This document shows positions 9,401 through 12,535 of a DNA stretch of 16,408 nt, piece after piece. Source of the DNA: Prevotellaceae bacterium UBA4301 (GTDB taxonomy: Bacteria; Bacteroidota; Bacteroidia; Bacteroidales; Bacteroidaceae); assembly GCA_002395775.1 (NCBI GenBank), contig DGUV01000059.1:626-17033 (forward strand). Direction: 5' to 3'. Made by a program: the position numbers and the translations under genes. The stretch's first letter is position 1; each line of letters starts with the position of its first letter. The notes beneath the pieces were generated by a model. That model did not search any database, was not told the origin of the DNA, and worked only from the letters and a program-made list of their open reading frames with translations.

Positions 9401-10048
9401 TATAATGCCGAAGCAAGCGAAGGCGATGTGCTGAAGTCGCAGGATGACTTTGCCATTCTCAGTCGCGATGCCTCAGGAAACCTCGTGTGGAAGGGAACAC
9501 TACGCTATCTCGAAGCAGGCAAAGGCTATATGCTCAAGCGAACAGCCGAGACCGATGCCACCTTCTTCTACCCTTGCTACTACACCGAGTCCCGTTACTC
9601 AGGTGCCAAGACAGCTCCACGTCGCACAACACTCCTTGAAAACAATAGTGCCACATCGATGAACATCGTCGCGAGTGTCAGTGGAGTGGAGATACAGGAC
9701 AACGACCAGTTGGTAGTCTTCAATGGCGCCAATCGCATAGCAGTGGCAGAGGCAGACGAGGATGGCTTGTTCTACCTCAACGTATCACAACCCGACGACC
9801 AGTCCCATCGTCTGACCTTCTGTCTGGAACGCGACGGACAAGTGGTAAGCATCACGGGCAGTGACTACCACTACACCGCAGATGCCGTGTTAGGAAATCC
9901 ACAACTGCCAACCGACATCAGTTTCGCACCAGTCACCTACGACTACACCGACGGTTACTGGTACACGCTCGATGGTTTACGCCTGTCACGCAAGCCACAG
10001 CGTCCAGGTCTTTATATACACAACGGAAAGGCAAGATATTACAGATAA
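404..10048 (+). CDS. Giant secreted multidomain surface protein (Fn3, CarboxypepD_reg, LamG, BACON-like)
   Basis: About 3,214 aa, exported to the cell surface or medium. Residues 1-26 are a signal peptide ending AEA. ATG 413 is an equally good start (MKQKHF); the TTG at 374 lies ahead of the promoter box and is rejected. Modules in order: Fn3-like at about 296-402 and 715-804; carboxypeptidase-regulatory-like beta-sandwiches at about 809-893, 902-966 and 1000-1110; a long central region with a DPPG motif (1317) and an FRTRGG motif (1796-1801) that I recall from other giant Bacteroidetes proteins; a Big_5-like segment near 2080-2130; LamG at about 2137-2322 and 2350-2530, the second with the hallmark NWHH; a second Ig-like segment (2578-2648); a BACON-like segment (2648-2745); two GWN modules (2881 and 2979); and a short tail ending in a YTLDG...GLYIHNGK pattern like Bacteroidetes sorting tails. 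No catalytic motif was found, so adhesion or glycan binding is inferred. The frame has no frameshift or internal stop. Confidence 0.93.
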   Translation: MITMKQKHFIQVWMLVVLLFPQMAEAASYMKNAASYKAMLSGKNTIDLSLPTFDYYRIGANVYQSERSRIKAVLNKDTVEIFAWKSLGNNWNNKSAAMCWKGENFTILCEQYGIGYSNQVVLPSQNNWLEFMLGPDIDDSYHKTMKVRWKVPYEWQGKTIELLAHVVWREGDTKDEGYGKPMDFSLGKFSIADPPPVSVMLMTPMLAFDKEHIGKTMIPYAIQASKVNSMKVTYTNRVTNRKEEMAVDKPSTSGYIYLPADLPMSNVKAVCNVTDQEGNKVDVTSDVVEVALLHQPKNFTAQLTDNAQVHLSWTIDYPLYSDIIDNDFWEIQRNLNGSTNDEDSQWMTIGQVAFEQDTLFTYTDEDFLNNYRGTAASYRVRRMGTTVWGWGENTGRQLLVMSEQPYLREINDVSVQKASDWDVDGQHSVELQWEWKKGLLKAKIGDALAMNGEVYQTIAEADQKGGGVWGVLVTDDNDKVLAWNKEWISNLDTYRFSLKTIFSNDPVPPGFKRVLPTFDNWNRIIKANKCSGLLEIPTGREINLTNLWDMLERPRADNNWFMGRVVWQKLYALSSAEGGGEYLLESSNSNDLYFLHEMWPNASDIATRDLLESSKYLLYWDPRAKFLLYIDMKNEAGQVVATECRDISADTALVNKGKYTLELTRKCVDYDFRLVMKRGSSPLRFRMNDADSIVYVVKKLEKGDAAIYKFMNTDSITNLAAKQQQSTVELTWQNTGGDSDFYRVLRREHGSGDSEPWDTLATNLTQFYYIDKKPRPQHVYDYRVESVYQCEGIKVNGQTVTGQCAPTGMVRGYVRLADGTGLGGLSVTAEPMGNITGAEVKTAVTDSTGYFEIGGLVYQLSGSYRISVASMGDAGSFEPQTVSFDDDVNLRSNFIFTINTYYIYSGNVYYEGSSIPVPGVQFQRDGVLMVDGNQRPITTDNNGAFSLSIPKGTHRVQAVKDGHVMKNDGYLQNPDSQSGDQRDCNWTADVSTVRLWDQTKVVLHGRVVGGNNQGQLPLGQSLSRNNLGDSIKIVMQLEGDNSSWIVRDQHDETIKERDATFLHGRQDTTLMHSTRRSITIRPDNKTGEYEALVYPVKYKVIEISATGYSTLFQQGEVAQTLDLTSVAHEDTATFNRVYHAVPSLDIRQFNPDQLSYFGIRRYTAQDNIGNKATVELWNEQKGYALGHPVFMAGSPYGFMLTACERYYYNNDQSRSADIVNLKGGEVTFNNGLVSTSKVDKVTLDEEGGGSYIFTPENLTLLLTDEDALRSMSVTLFYDGTYYDVTTLKAYVMAATAKSEGRRIVAAGRPHLLDILRDPPGAESHSYLEAGAEMSYSYTANVDCEVGSNINLQTATGADFYKGAVFIPAAGGAGTEIGSINSVEKADFLNISLVCSFGWGWTFNYKISTSEMIETSSDPKWVGPKADVFIGMTDNLILQDAVAVRVVPSAMYQRLTPRQAGTSGNIDVQTGTMKVLARGVDAAGDSIYLIRDEVLGVSTKVRSSFAYTQHHIENELLPNLIRVRNSLMLPKGTDPAYAKSLANKQGFPAYISLVDDDDDNFCLTDGKGKKTYTQYDPAGNDVVQRDSIAALNSEALHWLGFLSMNEEEKVKASKLAKNYAFDGSSTVDYSEEFSADFGKTCYLHYPLFGSDIGGFRDWIAHSLWNLLKKSSAGSNNQDQDVKNPALIEDVKVEFDAEGSKFAVEYTPVTTFNIADENGKGESWSKKIGFTLDAAENTYLNVDVLKTTSSYLNLDTTQTVFNRITVDVLNEIRKGIFKYNPMTYVEMFSTPIYSGLVFRTRGGATHKPYEDERVTKYYNPGTVLDAKTMEIDKLRIWADQASVSNVPFDQPARFTIHLSNDTDLPALAGKYFSLCLSDPDNAKGAKVMVDGVGLTGTGNTIYLPPGEVITKVIEIYPAAEFDYEDIIISLYDEEDIERDTPLSLSAHFVPSAGTVKVTTPGDKWVVNTESPYDYKQQKYYLPVRIEGFDVNYRGFDHIELQYKLSTQGDKDWVNVCSFFNDKNLMEQASGVVDSIPADGTIQTRFFGETDPIEQNYDLRAVVYCRHAGGYLTASSPVLTGVKDTRRPVPFGTPSPVNGILGIGDDICIRFSEDIAGNYLSKINNFEVLGTPRSGDISTSTCLSFDGTSAALSAATLNLTGKSFTVDVMLNPAHDQQAMTVFSHGGDEQGLKLGITADRHMIALVGGKQVSSTKSISFNGLRQIAYTLEQGSDSMTIRFYDGNSLIGVQKVDGVYRGNSELRLGFDYDATENKQPGELNWYKGDMLEFRFWNRALSSAELAEYGQKTLTGYEHGLLCYYAMNEGEGMYSYDHAGSGIDLALISTNWKRPQGISMRLDGTNGIRLQPDRFVRTDAQDYTLMFWFNTSDQEATLFANGEAQTEADARNHINVGIKGGRLFVRSGGREFPTDAFCSDGNWHHFSMTVSRTRNVGNIYMDKKLIESFSVDSLGGIMGNNLALGATYTDASTCTRMMKGHIDEVAMFSSVLPVNMLQNYVNKAPAGTETALLAYLDFGRSELQDDNTQRLMPTGISLKRYKDARGNVVARRDTLVAQSVIEAHAARDVYAPMTSTSKLDNVNFSYVANDNQLLVNLDVPNFQIEKSNVYVTVKEVPDLNGNYMASPLTMDFYVYRNPLRWNLKHMDLQTAYGDGYSFEATIRNLSGQAQNFQLHDLPYWLSASQTQGRIEALDEQTITFSISPYTNIGTYNELISMLGDDDMTEPLYLNVKVTGEQPAWAVSENLKAGNLMMHIVARAYIDGVVADDVNDILAVFGPNQEVMGVAHIDADQTANANEVLTFLTIYAKPNTTPELEFRLYDASSGQIYKLQPRDGQPISFMPNAFVGSSTAPLQLENNDSDVETLQLRKGWNWVSLNVLPEGTITLGDLLYGASNWEPGDAIEFVTDQFAASFFCRQTKATERGYKWDGERKVVNIDPTRMFRIYANSKKVAYIGGRTVDKEILVHHGWNRIAYLAQLNLPIAQAMSVYNAEASEGDVLKSQDDFAILSRDASGNLVWKGTLRYLEAGKGYMLKRTAETDATFFYPCYYTESRYSGAKTAPRRTTLLENNSATSMNIVASVSGVEIQDNDQLVVFNGANRIAVAEADEDGLFYLNVSQPDDQSHRLTFCLERDGQVVSITGSDYHYTADAVLGNPQLPTDISFAPVTYDYTDGYWYTLDGLRLSRKPQRPGLYIHNGKARYYR
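8654..8935 (+). other. First copy of the shared C-terminal module in the giant protein
   Basis: Residues 2751-2844 of the giant protein form a compact module: Trp-2751, then NLMMHIVA, then DDVNDILAVFG, then a strand LTFLTIYA and LEFRLYDASSG. The order (Trp, Met-rich strand, D-x-hydrophobic-x-A/V-F-G, LT-V/I strand, L-F-Y-D strand) recurs in residues 3084-3153 of the same protein and in the lipoprotein encoded just downstream. Modules like this precede the sorting tail in many secreted Bacteroidetes proteins; that statement is from memory of the phylum, not from a search. Confidence 0.5.
9041..9600 (+). repeat. Tandem GWN modules in the giant protein
   Basis: Two diverged repeats about 98 residues apart begin KGWNWVSLNV (residue 2880) and HGWNRIAYLA (residue 2978). 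Each continues with a segment that sets out an aspartate-rich turn and ends in a YANSKK or YMLKR strand. GWN strands of this form are common near the C-termini of secreted Bacteroidetes proteins. The two copies share little DNA identity, so the duplication is old. Confidence 0.5.
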
Positions 10049-10082
10049 TTTTTAGAACACACCATAACCAAAAGCAAGAGAT

Positions 10083-10553
10083 ATGAAACAAATCATCAAG
10101 ATAGGACAGTGGCTCTGCCTCCTCCTTCCCCTCGTCATGCTGTCCTGCTCGGACTCAGACGACAAAGATTCCCCTTCGCCCTCACAGCAGACGATAGCAT
10201 CCGGCAACGATGCACGTCCCGACTGGCAGGCTCCGCAATACACCTTCGAGCAGACCATGAGTGTATCGTTACTCATGCAGCGTGAGCTGGAGCCATACGT
10301 CACATCGCAAGACCTCCTCTGCGCCACCATCGGCGACGAGGTGCGCGGCCTCACGTCACCCACCCTGGAGGGAGACCTCATCTTCTTTCCTCTCACCGTG
10401 GCAGCCAACGGTAAAGGCGAAAGCATCAAGCTCTCATATTATTGTGATCGGCTCCATCGCATCTTCACCATCCCGTGGACGACCTTCGACGCATCTTTGG
10501 ATCCTATGGGAGAAGGAGACATCTACCGGCCACAATTCGTGACCATCAACTAA
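10083..10553 (+). CDS. Small surface lipoprotein sharing a module with the upstream giant protein
   Basis: 156 aa. The signal peptide ends in the lipobox MLSC with Cys at 22. The next residues, SDSDDKD, are acidic and match the type of signal that sends Bacteroidetes lipoproteins to the outer face of the outer membrane. A Ser/Pro/Gln linker (residues 28-50) leads to one globular domain: PDW (46-48), a TMSVSLLM strand, D77-L-L-C-A-T-I-G84-DEVRG, a FFPLTV strand and an IKLSYY strand. This order parallels residues 2751-2844 and 3084-3153 of the giant protein. The gene starts 34 bases after the giant gene's stop with no promoter between, so co-transcription is likely, and a hairpin follows at 10597-10644. 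The ATG start is the only one giving a complete signal peptide. A role as surface partner or anchor of the giant protein is inferred; no enzyme motif is present. Confidence 0.85.
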   Translation: MKQIIKIGQWLCLLLPLVMLSCSDSDDKDSPSPSQQTIASGNDARPDWQAPQYTFEQTMSVSLLMQRELEPYVTSQDLLCATIGDEVRGLTSPTLEGDLIFFPLTVAANGKGESIKLSYYCDRLHRIFTIPWTTFDASLDPMGEGDIYRPQFVTIN

Positions 10554-10596
10554 GACATGCCGATTGTCGCTGTTGCAATGCGGCAAAGGCATGAAA

Positions 10597-10644
10597 AGCG
10601 GGTAACGCAGATAGTGAATTACCACAAGTTCTGCGTTACCCGCT
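10597..10644 (+). terminator. 15-bp hairpin, likely transcription terminator
   Basis: Bases 10597-10611 and 10630-10644 are perfect reverse complements (arm starts AGCGGGTAACGCAGA), with an 18-base loop that can form a further 3-bp stem (GTG 10614-10616 with CAC 10623-10625). It begins 44 bases after the lipoprotein stop codon. The sequence after it, TATTATCATTTTC, is only moderately T-rich, so termination is likely but not certain. Confidence 0.6.
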
Positions 10645-10798
10645 ATTATCATTTTCTGATTCACCTCATTTCCGAATCACCCTTACTGCTTATCCAATAG
10701 TTCTTTTGCCTCTCTTATTTTGAATAGGGGGATTTAGCTAAAAAAATCATAAAATGCATGTCCGTTTTCAAACGTGTGGATGGTAGTACCCCAGACGC

Positions 10799-10829
10799 TT
10801 GTATATTTCATAAAATCGTCTTACCTTTG
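10799..10829 (+). promoter_or_regulatory. Promoter of the PheC-like lipoprotein gene
   Basis: TTG (10799-10801), a 20-base spacer and TACCTTTG (10822-10829) fit the Bacteroidetes consensus TTTG-N19/21-TAnnTTTG. It is the best-formed promoter in the window. Transcription would begin near 10835-10838, giving a leader of about 140 bases before the ATG at 10980, unusually long next to the other genes here. Confidence 0.65.
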
Positions 10830-10840
10830 CGCCCACGTTG

Positions 10841-10924
10841 ATGACAAGGATGAAGAAAAGCCTTACCACAACCCCAGGATCCAAAAGCCCCCACCCAACC
10901 TCCCCGAGGGGAGGAGAAGGTTGA
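10841..10924 (+). CDS. Possible 27-codon leader ORF or remnant of a gene start
   Basis: An ATG at 10841 sits 12 bases after the -7 box, the spacing at which the giant gene also has its start codon. It opens MTRMKKSLTTTPG and then reads through the C-rich repeat as a Pro/Ser-rich and Gly-rich stretch before a TGA at 10922-10924. It could be a translated leader peptide, the relic of a start codon displaced when the repeat inserted, or chance. The composition after residue 13 is dictated by the repeat, so no protein function is proposed. Confidence 0.25.
   Translation: MTRMKKSLTTTPGSKSPHPTSPRGGEG
10885..10920. repeat. C-rich intergenic repeat, copy 1, with palindromic core
   Basis: This stretch reads AGCCCCCACCCAACC followed by the palindromic core CCTCCCC-GA-GGGGAGG (10899-10914) and GAGAAGG. 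It belongs to a short dispersed repeat common in Bacteroidales and some other phyla (CCCCC-A-CCC-AACC followed by a G-rich complement). A related copy lies at 12160-12205. Here it falls in the predicted leader of the PheC-like gene, where its GC hairpin could affect translation. Confidence 0.6.
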
Positions 10925-10979
10925 AACTTGAAAACGGTGCTTGCGCCTTGAAAAGAGTAACATTCAAATAGATAAAAAA

Positions 10980-12155
10980 ATGAAACGAGAAAGTATTAAG
11001 ACATGGTTGCTGATAGCCATCCTGACCATTTGCGGAACGGTCAGTTTTGCCTCATGCTCTTCAAACGATGACAATCCGGCGAAGCAAACTCAAATAACGA
11101 CGATTGCTGATAAGGTGTGGGCTTTCAGTCTGACCCATCCAGAGGGATTCACGCTTGACATCCGTACCATGACGGAGCCGACGGAAGGAATTGCCGTCAG
11201 TTATGCTGCCACCCAGAACAGCCACAGTCGTGACCAACTCGACAAGGTGGTGAGCCATGCCTTGCAGCACGAGGGATACGTGGGCGGATGGTATAACAGC
11301 GAGAATGAACTCTACTATTTCGACAGTACAAAGCTCTTCCCCGAGAACAATCTGAAAGGTGCCCTCCGTTTCGGAAAGGAGAACAACCAGCATACTGTCT
11401 TCATCCTGTCAACCAGTACGGATGTTCCTTTAGATGGCAAAATAGCAGAGATTGCTGAACGTGGGACGATTATCTTTGGCACGACAGGCGACTATCGACC
11501 TCTTTCTTTCCGAGAGGAAGATGGTACTTATTGGGGCTTCGGCATCGAAGTAGCCAAGCAGATTGCAAGCAGACTGGGGGTGGAAATCACATTCGCGCCT
11601 ACTTCATGGCCAAGTTTGACAAGCGACGTATTGGCAAAACCTCAGTTGTTCGACCTCGCTATTGGCGGCATCACCATCACGGATGCTCGACGCGAGACGA
11701 TGCTGATGAGCGACGGTTATTTGGCAAATGGCAAGACCATCCTCTGCCGTGCTTCGGAGGCTGACCGCTATCAATCATTGGCTGACATCGACCAGCCCGA
11801 AGTCCGTGTGATGGTCAACCCTGGTGGACTGAACGAGAAGTTTGCCAACGAGAACCTGACTCATGCCAACATCATCGTTCACCAGAAGAATGAGGAAATA
11901 CCAACGCTCATAGCTGAGGGAGAAGCAGACGTGATGATAACGGAAATCACTGAGGCTCCTTATTATGTGAAGACTGACTCCCGACTGGCTGCCCCTCTAT
12001 TGAACAAACCTTTTACTCACGGTGAGATTGGTGTCCTCATGCAGAAGGGACAGGAGGATCTGTTGCAGTACGTGAACGCTGTCATCCGAAAGATGAAGTC
12101 CGACGGTTCCCTCCGCCGACTGCATGAGAAGTACGGATTGATGTATGGCTACTAA
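10980..12155 (+). CDS. Lipoprotein fusing an unknown N-terminal module to a PheC-like periplasmic domain
   Basis: 391 aa from ATG 10980; the in-frame TTG at 10941 would only add residues ahead of the signal peptide. The signal ends FASC (Cys 26), followed by SSNDDN, which suggests lipid anchoring and possibly surface display. Residues 46-145 form a module with GFTLD (56-60), GGWYNSENELYYFD (102-115) and RFGKENNQ (130-137). It recalls a module I associate with large proteins of phages and conjugative elements; that identification is tentative. Residues 160-391 match type 3 solute-binding proteins, closest to periplasmic cyclohexadienyl dehydratases (PheC, which converts prephenate to phenylpyruvate or arogenate to phenylalanine): TTGDYRP (168-174), NPGGLNEKF (280-288) and ADVMITEITE (316-325). 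It could instead simply bind an amino acid. It has its own promoter; no transporter permease gene adjoins it. Confidence 0.88.
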   Translation: MKRESIKTWLLIAILTICGTVSFASCSSNDDNPAKQTQITTIADKVWAFSLTHPEGFTLDIRTMTEPTEGIAVSYAATQNSHSRDQLDKVVSHALQHEGYVGGWYNSENELYYFDSTKLFPENNLKGALRFGKENNQHTVFILSTSTDVPLDGKIAEIAERGTIIFGTTGDYRPLSFREEDGTYWGFGIEVAKQIASRLGVEITFAPTSWPSLTSDVLAKPQLFDLAIGGITITDARRETMLMSDGYLANGKTILCRASEADRYQSLADIDQPEVRVMVNPGGLNEKFANENLTHANIIVHQKNEEIPTLIAEGEADVMITEITEAPYYVKTDSRLAAPLLNKPFTHGEIGVLMQKGQEDLLQYVNAVIRKMKSDGSLRRLHEKYGLMYGY

Positions 12156-12159
12156 GAAA

Positions 12160-12205
12160 AGCCTCACCCCCAACCCCTCTCCGAAGGGCGAGGGGAGTAG
12201 AATGA
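12160..12205. repeat. C-rich intergenic repeat, copy 2
   Basis: Four bases after the PheC-like stop codon the sequence reads GCCTCACCCCCAACCCC and then TCTCCGAAGGGCGAGGGGAG. CCCCTC (12174-12179) pairs with GAGGGG (12190-12195), and the stem continues two more pairs past one mismatch around a GAAG loop. There is no T-run after it, so it is not a typical terminator. It is the same repeat family as the copy upstream of the gene, in the same orientation (both begin AAAAGCC). Confidence 0.65.
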
Positions 12206-12238
12206 AGAGTGAAAGCCCATGTTATTTTTATCATTACT

Positions 12239-12432
12239 CAAGTTTCGCAAGTGATTATTTTAACCACAGATGTATCAGATGAACACTGATTTTTCATAAA
12301 AAAAACAATGATTAATCTGATTAAAAATAAATCAGAAAAATCATTTAATCAAGCACGACAGTGCGATGTTTCATTAAAATAATCTGTAAAATCTGAGTAA
12401 TCTGTGGTGAAAGAAAAAACTTGCGAAAGTTG
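12239..12432. repeat. 194-bp inverted-repeat intergenic element
   Basis: The ends CAAGTTTCGCAAGT (12239-12252) and ACTTGCGAAAGTTG (12419-12432) are inverted repeats matching at 13 of 14 positions. Inside them AACCACAGATGTATCAGAT (12262-12280) faces ATCTGAGTAATCTGTGGT (12391-12408). Each inner arm is built from short units about 9 bases long (CAGAT or AATCTGxxx). The centre is very AT-rich. The CCACAGAT/ATCTGTGG arms are a familiar dispersed intergenic repeat in Bacteroidales. With no coding frame inside, a non-autonomous repeat or MITE-like element is possible, but no target-site duplication was identified. Confidence 0.5.
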
Positions 12433-12472
12433 AATTTTTTAGTGTAAAATAGACTATTTCAAAAAAAAGTAG

Positions 12473-12480
12473 TAATTTTG
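12473..12480 (+). promoter_or_regulatory. -7 promoter box of the GH2 gene
   Basis: TAATTTTG followed by CA matches TAnnTTTG and lies 55 bases upstream of the ATG at 12536, giving a leader of about 45-50 bases. No clear -33 TTTG is seen. The box falls 40 bases beyond the right end of the inverted-repeat element, so the promoter itself is outside the repeat. Confidence 0.55.
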
Positions 12481-12535
12481 CACTCAGCTAAGAATCAGCA
12501 CATTTAATCGAGTAACTTTTATAAACTACATAGAT

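Noticed and set aside
10774..10971. 65-codon frame through the PheC-like leader
   Set aside because: It starts upstream of the predicted promoter and its middle is the translated C-rich repeat; there is no sign of a real protein.
10941..10979. TTG at 10941 as start of the PheC-like gene
   Set aside because: It would put 13 charged and polar residues before a complete lipoprotein signal peptide that begins at ATG 10980 after an A-rich stretch typical of Bacteroidetes starts.
12174..12195. C-rich hairpin after the PheC-like stop as an intrinsic terminator
   Set aside because: The stem is plausible, but the sequence after it (AGTAGAATGAAG) has no T-run.
12239..12432. The inverted-repeat element as an insertion sequence
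   Set aside because: There is no transposase frame in its 194 bp and no target-site duplication was identified, so only a non-autonomous repeat can be claimed.
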